From: Bacteroidales bacterium | GTDB lineage: Bacteria; Bacteroidota; Bacteroidia; Bacteroidales; WCHB1-69 | Reading direction: 5' to 3' | Length of the DNA stretch: 15,282 nt | Assembly: GCA_031273515.1 (NCBI GenBank) | Contig: JAISRU010000190.1 | Location: 1-15,282, forward strand | Part shown: piece by piece, positions 6,596-13,091 of the stretch | Position numbering within the stretch: position 1 is the stretch's first letter | Layout of the letters: each line of letters opens with the position of its first letter | Made by a program: the position numbers and the translations under genes | Notes under the pieces: generated by a model | The model's input: only the letters and a program-made list of their open reading frames with translations | Told to the model about the DNA's origin: nothing | The model's database searches: none

Positions 6596-7063
6596 TTATT
6601 TCTTCATATAACTGACAAGGATGTCTTTTACTTTTTCCGGCGTCAGTTCAGTGTAAGGCTCATCATTGATGAGCATTGCAGGACCTTTATGGCAAGCGCC
6701 CAAGCAATTGGTGTAATGCAGGGAAAATTTGCCGTCATGCGTAGTCTCTCCGGGTTTTATCCCGATGAGCTCTGTTATTGCGTCGATAATATCTTCTTTG
6801 CGTTTCATGTCGCAAATGATTGTTTGACACACTCTGATTACATGTTTACCCTGTTCGTTTGTATCTAAGAAAGAATAAAACGAGGCTGTTCCGTAGACGT
6901 CGGCTGTAGAAATATCCAACTCTTTGGCAATCGTAATCATGCAATCTTCATTCAGATAGTAAAACTGATCCATAACTTCCTGTAGCATAGGAAGCAGGCT
7001 CTCTCGATTTCTGCCATACTTATCAGCCAGTTGACTGATAAACTCTTCATTATTTGATATCAT
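6596..7063 (-). CDS. hydC: [2Fe-2S] electron-transfer subunit HydC (NuoE-like)
   Basis: A 155-residue member of the NuoE/24-kDa family with a thioredoxin-like fold. The N-terminal helical part (residues 1-70) contains the family pattern DVYGTASFYSFL at 55-66. The [2Fe-2S] cluster ligands are C79 and C84 (CQTIIC) and C120 and C124 (CLGAC), with the usual spacing. It would pair with HydB as the diaphorase half of an NADH-linked hydrogenase. The gene starts 37 bases after the phosphatase gene ends and is followed closely by hydB, so all are likely on one transcript. The ATG at 7063 has no Shine-Dalgarno site, which is normal for the phylum. Length and motifs are complete; nothing is missing. Confidence 0.95.
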   Translation of the reverse strand: MISNNEEFISQLADKYGRNRESLLPMLQEVMDQFYYLNEDCMITIAKELDISTADVYGTASFYSFLDTNEQGKHVIRVCQTIICDMKRKEDIIDAITELIGIKPGETTHDGKFSLHYTNCLGACHKGPAMLINDEPYTELTPEKVKDILVSYMKK

Positions 7064-7100
7064 AATACTTGTTATTAGTTAAAAAATTTGTTACATAAAA

Positions 7101-8333
7101 TTACATATATTTAATTATAATTACTTTCATAAACTTTTCCGACAATACGTGGGTCAGACGACGGATAAGATTTTTCCGTATTTCTATTTCCACAGGCAAA
7201 GTCGGGTCGTGATGACTTTCATTGATTTTTGTTCCCACCAGAACATAGATTTCATCACTGTCTAACAAGACTCTGCAAATTTTATCCGCAGGACCTTTTC
7301 CAAATTGTATGTTGGAATTAACATTGATGTTATTGAGCAGATAGATAACTTTACTCAAAGTCAATACTCCTTCGGTAACGAGATCAATTCCTTCCATTTT
7401 GGAGCTTGGCGGAAGGGTGGGGTCGGTGATGCCTTCGTCGGTTACTTCTCTTCCCAATTCTCTTGCGATGATTTCGGTAGTGGTAGCTCCGCTGATAATT
7501 TTTTTCCCGTCGAAATGCTTTAATATCATCGCAAATTCATTGTCTTTGTCGAGATTGAAAGGAGGACCCGTACACAGAATTGTTTTTCGAGGTTGACGAA
7601 AATAGATTACTCCGCAGCTAAGGTCGTCTTTGGGAGCATGCAGATCGTTAGCCGAAGCATGTTTGACAACGTTTTCAGCGAGGTCTGTTGCCGAAATGGT
7701 AGGCGTATCTTCGATGATTTCCCGCACGAATTTGATCAAATTATTTCTTCCCCATCCCATTGTGATACCTTTTCCCATACCCGATTGCGTAATTCCGTCG
7801 GAACAGAAAACAATACGGTCTTCTATTTGTGGAGAAAAGGAACATTTTTTCAGATTACCGATACGTTTATCAGTAATATCATTTTCAAGTTCGACATGCG
7901 TCCATTCGGGTTCGTAGATGCGATTGCCTCTCATGATGAAAGTTTGCGGATTGTCGTATTCTAAAACAGAAACGAGTTCATCGTCGACGGATATATCTGT
8001 AATAGTATAGGTTGCATAACTAAGTCCACGTTCGCTGCAGACGGGCAAAGCTCTCATAATGATACCTGCAAGCGTATTGGCTTCTTTATGTTCGAGGGAA
8101 AAATTAAGCGAAATGGTAGCTGTAAGCGTTGCCAGCACATTTGCTCGAACGCCATGACCCATACCGTCGGACAAAACACACAACACGCGATTTTCTTCCG
8201 GTATCCTTTTGGATAAAAAGACGTCGCCACATATTTTTTCTCCTTCGTGATTGCATTGAAAATGCCCCACATCAATATGATATTTCTTTTCAACTCGACT
8301 TGATTCCTGTTTTTCAAAGCAGTAATCGTTCAT
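7101..8333 (-). CDS. SpoIIE-type (PP2C-like) Ser/Thr phosphatase of the hydrogenase operon
   Basis: A 410-residue cytoplasmic protein. Residues 20-246 form a SpoIIE/PP2C phosphatase domain with the expected metal-binding acidic residues: D37 (CGDVF), D56 in SDGMGHG, D179 in SDGI and D237 in DDLSCG. All look intact, so it should be an active Mn/Mg-dependent phosphoserine/phosphothreonine phosphatase. Residues 250-410 form a second conserved region, with a Gly-Pro-Pro near 256-258, a GATTTEIIARELG stretch and a PPSSKMEGIDLVTEGVLTLS stretch. I recognise it as the region that follows the phosphatase domain in proteins encoded beside iron hydrogenases, but I cannot assign it a function. It is the first gene of the operon, with a -7 promoter element 28 bases before its ATG. 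Inference: it dephosphorylates a hydrogenase subunit or a regulator in response to redox state. No partner kinase or anti-sigma-type ATPase gene is adjacent. Confidence 0.9.
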   Translation of the reverse strand: MNDYCFEKQESSRVEKKYHIDVGHFQCNHEGEKICGDVFLSKRIPEENRVLCVLSDGMGHGVRANVLATLTATISLNFSLEHKEANTLAGIIMRALPVCSERGLSYATYTITDISVDDELVSVLEYDNPQTFIMRGNRIYEPEWTHVELENDITDKRIGNLKKCSFSPQIEDRIVFCSDGITQSGMGKGITMGWGRNNLIKFVREIIEDTPTISATDLAENVVKHASANDLHAPKDDLSCGVIYFRQPRKTILCTGPPFNLDKDNEFAMILKHFDGKKIISGATTTEIIARELGREVTDEGITDPTLPPSSKMEGIDLVTEGVLTLSKVIYLLNNINVNSNIQFGKGPADKICRVLLDSDEIYVLVGTKINESHHDPTLPVEIEIRKNLIRRLTHVLSEKFMKVIIIKYM

Positions 8334-8360
8334 AGACTATCCGTTTTTATTATCAGTTTG

Positions 8361-8394
8361 CAAATTTACATATTTTCTCATACAAACGTAACAA
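8361..8394 (-). promoter_or_regulatory. Probable promoter of the hydrogenase operon
   Basis: The minus strand has TAAATTTG at 8368-8361, a match to the -7 consensus TAnnTTTG. A TTG lies at 8394-8392, 23 bases upstream, slightly further than the usual spacing. Transcription would start near 8354 and give a leader of about 20 bases before the phosphatase ATG at 8333. Confidence 0.55.
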
Positions 8395-8675
8395 TAAAAA
8401 ACATTCCGACTGAAAATAAATAAAACATTATTATGTATCAATATTTTAAGTATGTAATTTAAAATTATTTCAGATTAGATTATTTTCCGACGAGAATTGT
8501 TTCGGAGGCGCAATTTTATCCGATTGACACAGCTATTTTATTTGTTTTTCAATCTGTTATCTCTTTTTTCAGACAGGACATGAAGCAAACGTCCACAAGT
8601 CGAAGAATTATTCCCTTATTGCAGATTTCGACGTGTTTTGCATGGGTTTTTGTATTGAACTGTGAATTATCTATT

Positions 8676-8718
8676 GTCTTGAACGCTGATTCTAATGATT
8701 TATCTGATGAACTATGAT
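8676..8718. repeat. Dispersed intergenic repeat, copy 2
   Basis: Aligns with 851-893 over about 43 bases at roughly 80% identity. It has the blocks GTCTTGAAC, CTGATT, ATTTATCTGATG and TGATT in the same order and orientation. It lies directly before the GC-rich hairpin at 8739-8762. Confidence 0.6.
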
Positions 8719-8738
8719 TGTTTTTTCCTCACCCCTTG

Positions 8739-8762
8739 CCCCTCTCCAAAGTTGGAGAGGGG
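8739..8762. repeat. Perfect 11-bp inverted repeat (GC-rich hairpin)
   Basis: Arms CCCCTCTCCAA (8739-8749) and TTGGAGAGGGG (8752-8762) around AG. The sequence just before it, CCTCACCCCTTGC, belongs to the same kind of mobile-looking intergenic repeat seen in many bacteria. It is not followed by a T run on the plus strand, and on the minus strand only weak tracts follow, so it is not called a terminator. Confidence 0.75.
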
Positions 8763-8852
8763 AGATAAAAATCTGTGTTCATCTGTCTAATCGGTGTCAT
8801 ATTTCGACTACGCTCAATATAAATCTGTGTGTTAAAAATAATCACCCGAAGG

Positions 8853-8880
8853 CAATTCTCAATTTTCAATTCTCAATTTA
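8853..8880. repeat. Heptad repeat, four units
   Basis: Four contiguous 7-base units: CAATTCT, CAATTTT, CAATTCT, CAATTTA. They end 6 bases before the -7 element of the rel promoter and so occupy the place where its -33 contacts would fall. Confidence 0.8.
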
Positions 8881-8886
8881 TTATTG

Positions 8887-8894
8887 TACCTTTG
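8887..8894 (+). promoter_or_regulatory. Probable -7 promoter element of the rel operon
   Basis: TACCTTTG matches TAnnTTTG. Transcription would begin near 8901, leaving a leader of about 80 bases before the ATG at 8983. The upstream DNA is the heptad repeat and has no TTG at the expected -33 position. Confidence 0.5.
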
Positions 8895-8937
8895 CTCATT
8901 GGTAAAAAACGTACTTTAATTTTCTATTTATCAGTGT

Positions 8938-8962
8938 AGGATTGTATGAAAGATACAGTCCT
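8938..8962 (+). promoter_or_regulatory. Hairpin in the rel leader
   Basis: AGGATTGTAT (8938-8947) can pair with ATACAGTCCT (8953-8962) around the loop GAAAG: ten pairs, one of them G-U. It lies between the predicted promoter and the rel start codon, 20 bases before the ATG. No T run follows, so it is not a terminator. It could affect mRNA stability or ribosome access. Confidence 0.55.
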
Positions 8963-8982
8963 GTTATACTTTAGATCAATCT

Positions 8983-11307
8983 ATGAACAACGAAATGCCG
9001 GAAGAAGAATTTAAATATATCCTTTCTTATTACAACGAGATTCAAAAGAAATTGAGAGGTCGGGCGAGCCGTGAACAAAAAACGCTCGTCAGAAAAGCCT
9101 TCAATGTGGCGCTGAATGCTCATAAAAACATGCGTCGACGAAGCGGTGAACCTTTTATTCTACATCCTTTGGAAGTTTCTCTTATTGTGCTCAATCAGAT
9201 GAATTTGGGAGCAACGTCGGTCATCTGCGCCCTTCTGCACGATACGGTCGAAGACAGCGATTATACCCTCGAAGACATCGACACGATGTTCGGACAAGAG
9301 GTCGTTACCATTATCGACGGACTTACTAAAATTGACGAAGTTTCCGATACCCATGTGTCCCTGCAATTTGAAAATTTCAGGAAAATACTCCTTTCGATGA
9401 GTAAGGATCCCCGCGTTATCCTGATAAAACTCGCCGACAGACTGCATAATATGCGAACGCTTGCGTCCATGCCTTTGGAAAAACAACAAAAAACAGCTTC
9501 CGAAACGCTCTATATGTATGCTCCGCTTGCCCATCGTCTGGGGTTCTACGCTATCAAAAGCGAATTGGAAGACCTGTCTATGAAATTTCAAGACCCGGGC
9601 AGCTACAATTTTATTGCAGGAAAAATCAAGGCGTCGGAAGAAGAACGAGAATCATTTATCGCCCAGTTTATACAGCCTATCGAACAGGCGCTTGCCAACA
9701 AAGGAATGTCGTTTGAAATTGTCGGACGAACAAAATCCATCTATTCTATCTGGCAGAAAATGACAAAAAAACAAATTCCTTTCGAGGAAGTCTACGACGT
9801 GTTTGCTATCCGCATTGTGATTGATGTTGAAACGGCTCATCAGAAATCGTCTTGCTGGTCGGTCTATTCTGTTGTAACGGACATCTATAAACCCAATACC
9901 GATCGTCTGCGCGATTGGATTTCTACTCCCAAAGCGAATGGTTATCAGGCGTTGCACACGACCGTGATGAGCAAAACCGGAAAATGGGTCGAAGTCCAGA
10001 TACGTTCGCGACAAATGGATGCTATCGCCGAAAACGGTCTGGCAGCGCATTGGGCATACAAACAGGGAAATGAAACGTCTGACCCTGTTTCGACAAACAA
10101 CGGTCAGGAAGAGGCAAAGTCCGACTATCAAACGTATGAAATGAGTATTGAAACATGGTTGTCGGGCATAAGGGAAGTCTTGCAGAAAAATGAAGCCAAT
10201 CCGGGAGAAATGATAAACAGGGTCAAGATGAGTCTTTATTCCAAAGAAATCTATGTCTTTACGCCCAAAGGAGATGAATATACCATGCCGGAATATGCGA
10301 CGGTCATCGATTTTGCCTATCTCATTAATGAAAAATTGGGTAATTATTGCATCGGGGCAAAAGTGAATAATAAATTAGCGCCTCCTTCGCAGATACTTCG
10401 CACGGGCGATCAGATTGAAATCATCACTTCTCAAAAACAAAAAGTTCACGAAGAATGGCTGCGTTTTGCCGTTACTCCAAAGGCAAAAGACAATATAACC
10501 ATTGCCTTGGAACGGGAACGACAAAATAAAATTAATCAGGGAAAAGCGCTGTTGAAAGAATATTTTAAAAATCAGCATGTCGAACCGCTGAAATCCAACA
10601 GGGATATCCTGATGCTCTTTACTCAAATCGATACCCGTGAGAATTTATATCTGGCTGTGTATAACGGGAAAATCACCGAGATGGTTATCAAACGATGTTT
10701 TTCTCCCGTTGGCATGGCATATCGGTTTTTAGCTCCTCTACGCCCCATGGTCAAATGGATGAAAGGCGTCATCAAACTGTTTTCGGTCAATGGCGCTATC
10801 CACCGCAAATTGAGTCATAATCCTCAGACGATATTGTTGGGAAAAAGCGTTCACGAAATAAAGCAGACTATCGCAACCTGTTGCAATCCTGTTGCGGGCG
10901 ATCCTGTCATTGCGTTTAATGTTTCCGACAACGAAATTATTGTTCACAGGGTTAATTGTATGGAAGCAATACAGTTTTCCGCCCGATACGGCGACCGGAT
11001 TGTGAAAGCCAAATGGCGGATCGAAGAAGAAAATGCCGAGTTTTTAGCCGGAATAGCTATCAAAGGATTCGACCATAAAGGATTGGTCAACAATATTACA
11101 GGGATTATTTACAAAGATTTTAAAATAAACTGTCGTTCCGTTCAGTTTGAAACAAGAGAAGGATTGTTTGAAGGTACGATTATGCTCTATATCCAGAATG
11201 TGGAACATCTCAATAAACTGATAGAACAGCTTCGCTTTGTTCAGGGAATTGAAAAAGTGGAACGTATAAATTCTTATTATGAAGAACAACAAAAAAAGAA
11301 ACGCTGA
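8983..11307 (+). CDS. rel: Bifunctional (p)ppGpp synthetase/hydrolase, RelA/SpoT family
   Basis: A 774-residue cytoplasmic long RelA/SpoT homologue. Domains: HD hydrolase (about 25-200) with H47, H61, the HDTVED motif at 86-91 and D151 in KLADRLHNM; (p)ppGpp synthetase (about 235-360) with GRTKSIYSIWQKM at 248-260, D272 in YDVFAIRIV, KANGYQALHTT at 317-327 and EVQIR at 337-341; TGS domain (about 420-483); a helical region; a zinc-finger-like segment with C633, C634, H655 and C659; and a C-terminal ACT domain (about 685-762). The hydrolase residues and the synthetase motifs are present, so it should both make and degrade (p)ppGpp, sensing starvation at the ribosome. Length is normal for the family. 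The ATG at 8983 gives the expected N-terminus and has no Shine-Dalgarno site. Its 3' end overlaps the next gene by 29 bases. Bacteroidota often carry two such proteins, so rel is used instead of relA or spoT. Confidence 0.97.
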   Translation: MNNEMPEEEFKYILSYYNEIQKKLRGRASREQKTLVRKAFNVALNAHKNMRRRSGEPFILHPLEVSLIVLNQMNLGATSVICALLHDTVEDSDYTLEDIDTMFGQEVVTIIDGLTKIDEVSDTHVSLQFENFRKILLSMSKDPRVILIKLADRLHNMRTLASMPLEKQQKTASETLYMYAPLAHRLGFYAIKSELEDLSMKFQDPGSYNFIAGKIKASEEERESFIAQFIQPIEQALANKGMSFEIVGRTKSIYSIWQKMTKKQIPFEEVYDVFAIRIVIDVETAHQKSSCWSVYSVVTDIYKPNTDRLRDWISTPKANGYQALHTTVMSKTGKWVEVQIRSRQMDAIAENGLAAHWAYKQGNETSDPVSTNNGQEEAKSDYQTYEMSIETWLSGIREVLQKNEANPGEMINRVKMSLYSKEIYVFTPKGDEYTMPEYATVIDFAYLINEKLGNYCIGAKVNNKLAPPSQILRTGDQIEIITSQKQKVHEEWLRFAVTPKAKDNITIALERERQNKINQGKALLKEYFKNQHVEPLKSNRDILMLFTQIDTRENLYLAVYNGKITEMVIKRCFSPVGMAYRFLAPLRPMVKWMKGVIKLFSVNGAIHRKLSHNPQTILLGKSVHEIKQTIATCCNPVAGDPVIAFNVSDNEIIVHRVNCMEAIQFSARYGDRIVKAKWRIEEENAEFLAGIAIKGFDHKGLVNNITGIIYKDFKINCRSVQFETREGLFEGTIMLYIQNVEHLNKLIEQLRFVQGIEKVERINSYYEEQQKKKR

Positions 11308-12097
11308 TCTGTTATTTGTCTGTCTGTTCCTGTTGAGCATAACGGCTTGTACGACAAAAAAGATTGTGTCGAAAAAGCCTGTCGATGCAACGACTTCCGT
11401 TAGTGTGAACGCCGCTACCGAAACGACAAAACCGCAAATAGCATCCTTGAATTATCAATGGATCAGTTATCGCGTCGATTTGTCGCTGATTGACGTCAAG
11501 TCGAAAAAGGAAACAGTGAGCGGATCGGCATTCTTTGTGAACAGGAAAGACAGTATTATTTATGTTGCGGTCAGTAAATTCGGAATAGAAGGCATGCGCG
11601 CTGTTATTACGCCCGATACCGTGAAATATCTGAATCATTTAAATTCGACCTGCTATGTGGGCGATTATTCTCTGCTGAAGAAGATGTTAGGTATCAACGT
11701 GAATTTTTATTTTTTGCAGGCTGTCCTTTTGGGAGAAGACATGCCCGGATTTTCGTCCGAGTGTTTATTTTCGGTTTCTGGCGACACGAATTTGTACAGC
11801 TTTCCTTCGCGGGAAAACAAAGAGATGAAACTGCTTGTTTCGCAGGAACTCAAGACAAATGCCGCTCATAAAATCATCGAAAACAATCTGACGGAACTCT
11901 CCACACAGACATTTCTCGGCATACGGTACGGCAATTTTACCGCTCTCGACACACAATCTTTTTTTCAGCAGGCAGAATGGCTTATTCCTTCCGAGAACAT
12001 ACTATTGACGATGGGCATTAAAGATATAAAATTAAACGTACCGGGTCCCACTTCGATACGGATACCTGCAAAATATAAGTTGATAGAACTAAAATAA
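11279..12097 (+). CDS. DUF4292 lipoprotein
   Basis: A 272-residue lipoprotein. Residues 1-23 form a lipoprotein signal peptide: KNNKKR, a hydrophobic core LLFVCLFLLS, then the lipobox ITAC with the lipidated C24. A short Thr/Lys/Ala-rich linker follows, then from about residue 50 a domain that matches my memory of DUF4292, a Bacteroidota family with a LolA/LppX-like beta-sheet fold that may bind a lipid or hydrophobic ligand. The ATG at 11279 lies inside the rel coding region, in the next frame, and the two overlap by 29 bases. The start is well supported because it gives a complete signal peptide, and the overlap suggests translational coupling. queG follows after five bases. In many Bacteroidales I recall DUF4292 genes next to TPR-protein and EnvC-type genes, so the rel-queG setting may be a rearranged neighbourhood. 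Function unknown; an outer-membrane periplasmic-face location is inferred. Confidence 0.87.
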   Translation: MKNNKKRNADLLFVCLFLLSITACTTKKIVSKKPVDATTSVSVNAATETTKPQIASLNYQWISYRVDLSLIDVKSKKETVSGSAFFVNRKDSIIYVAVSKFGIEGMRAVITPDTVKYLNHLNSTCYVGDYSLLKKMLGINVNFYFLQAVLLGEDMPGFSSECLFSVSGDTNLYSFPSRENKEMKLLVSQELKTNAAHKIIENNLTELSTQTFLGIRYGNFTALDTQSFFQQAEWLIPSENILLTMGIKDIKLNVPGPTSIRIPAKYKLIELK

Positions 12098-12102
12098 TCG
12101 GA

Positions 12103-13041
12103 TTGCAAACAGATTTTTCCCGACAAATTAAAGAGAAAGCGCTTGAGATTGGTTTTTCTGCCTGCGGAATAACCGACGCCGGTTCTTTGTCGTCGGAACA
12201 GGAAACTTCGTTTATGGATTATTTGGAGCGAGGATTTCATGCCGACATGCGCTATCTGCAACGAAACACAGACAAACGAATGCATCCGCAGCTCCTTGTC
12301 GAAGGCGCACAGAGCATTATTGTTGTGTTGCTGAATTATCATCATCCTGAGTACCACGAAAACAGAAAATCGTCCTATATTGTTTCCGAATATGCTTTGG
12401 GGGAAGATTATCACCTCGTTATGAAAGACAAACTGAGTCTGTTGATCGACTTTATTGCGGAACATCAGCCGAAAGCCGTCAATTGTGGTTTTTCGGATAC
12501 GCATCCTGTGTTGGAAAAGCATCTTGCCTGTAAAGCGGGATTGGGAACAATCGGGAAAAACACGCTTTTGCTGACATCCAAAGGATCGTATTATTTTATA
12601 GGAGAAATCTTCACGACCTTATTGCTGGATTACGACGCTCCTTTGTCCGACAATCCCTGTTTACATTGCGAACGATGTCTCAAAGCATGTCCGACACAGG
12701 CACTTCGGCAACCTTATCGACTGAATGCGAATAAATGTATATCGTATCACACCATTGAAAACAAAAACGACATTTCTTTGGAAATAGTTTCCGTTATGGG
12801 CAAACATATCTACGGTTGCGACCGATGTCAGCAGGTTTGTCCTTGCAATCAGGGAAGATCATCAACAAAGGTGAAAGAATTTTCTCCCAAGACGGCTTTC
12901 ATGGAATGGGAAGATGCACATTGGGAAAATCTTGACGAAACGGAGTTTGAACATACTTTTTCCGATACGGTTTTATTTCGTGTCGGATACAGACGGTTCA
13001 AACAGATACTGTCTCTTGCAAAGGATAATCCTTCGTTTTAA
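12103..13041 (+). CDS. queG: Epoxyqueuosine reductase QueG (TTG start)
   Basis: A 312-residue cobalamin- and iron-sulphur-dependent enzyme that reduces epoxyqueuosine to queuosine in tRNA, the last step of queuosine synthesis. The N-terminal half (1-180) is the cobalamin-binding catalytic domain (DUF1730-like), with the conserved SDTHPVLEK stretch (D132 is the likely catalytic Asp) and KAGLGTIGKN. Two [4Fe-4S] clusters follow: C186, C189, C192, C196 in CLHCERCLKACP, and C212, C239, C242, C246 in GCDRCQQVCP. The C-terminal region is a shorter helical tail than in proteins with a HEAT-repeat extension. The only start that gives the family N-terminus (IKEKALEIGFSACGI) is TTG at 12103; an in-frame stop lies eight codons upstream and the first in-frame ATG is inside the domain. 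It lies five bases after the DUF4292 gene and is convergent with the protease gene. Confidence 0.94.
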   Translation: MQTDFSRQIKEKALEIGFSACGITDAGSLSSEQETSFMDYLERGFHADMRYLQRNTDKRMHPQLLVEGAQSIIVVLLNYHHPEYHENRKSSYIVSEYALGEDYHLVMKDKLSLLIDFIAEHQPKAVNCGFSDTHPVLEKHLACKAGLGTIGKNTLLLTSKGSYYFIGEIFTTLLLDYDAPLSDNPCLHCERCLKACPTQALRQPYRLNANKCISYHTIENKNDISLEIVSVMGKHIYGCDRCQQVCPCNQGRSSTKVKEFSPKTAFMEWEDAHWENLDETEFEHTFSDTVLFRVGYRRFKQILSLAKDNPSF

Positions 13042-13059
13042 CACTCGATATGTTAAAAT

Positions 13060-13091
13060 GTCCGGTCTTATTCGACAACAAAAGACCGGAC
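13060..13091. terminator. Possible shared hairpin terminator between queG and the protease gene
   Basis: GTCCGGTCTT (13060-13069) pairs perfectly with AAGACCGGAC (13082-13091) around a 12-base loop. It lies 18 bases beyond the queG stop and includes the last codons and stop of the protease gene. On the minus strand ATTTTAAC follows; on the plus strand no T run follows. The stem is strong but the T tracts are weak, so a bidirectional terminator is likely but not certain. Confidence 0.55.

Larger units (their letters stand above)
8334..8982. other. Divergent intergenic region made largely of short dispersed repeats
   Basis: These 649 bases separate the minus-strand hydrogenase operon from the plus-strand rel operon. 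From left to right: the hydrogenase promoter; about 280 AT-rich bases with no recognised element; a dispersed repeat copy (8676-8718); a GC-rich perfect hairpin (8739-8762); a stretch with ATCTGTG at about 8770 and 8823, of the kind repeated between genes in many Bacteroidota; four heptads (8853-8880); the rel promoter element; and a leader hairpin. No gene is supported. One 45-codon frame at 8580-8717 starts with a signal-like sequence but ends inside the dispersed repeat. Confidence 0.7.

Noticed and set aside
8580..8717. A 45-codon plus-strand gene with a signal-like start (MKQTSTSRRIIPLLQ)
   Set aside because: Its last third is encoded by the dispersed repeat at 8676-8718, it has no promoter or ribosome site that I can see, and it resembles no known small protein.
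8739..8762. Terminator in the hydrogenase-rel spacer
   Set aside because: The stem is perfect but no T run follows, and both neighbouring operons start here instead of ending.
12103..13041. queG as a pseudogene because it has no ATG start
   Set aside because: The TTG at 12103 gives the normal QueG N-terminus, and all eight cluster cysteines and the likely catalytic Asp are present.
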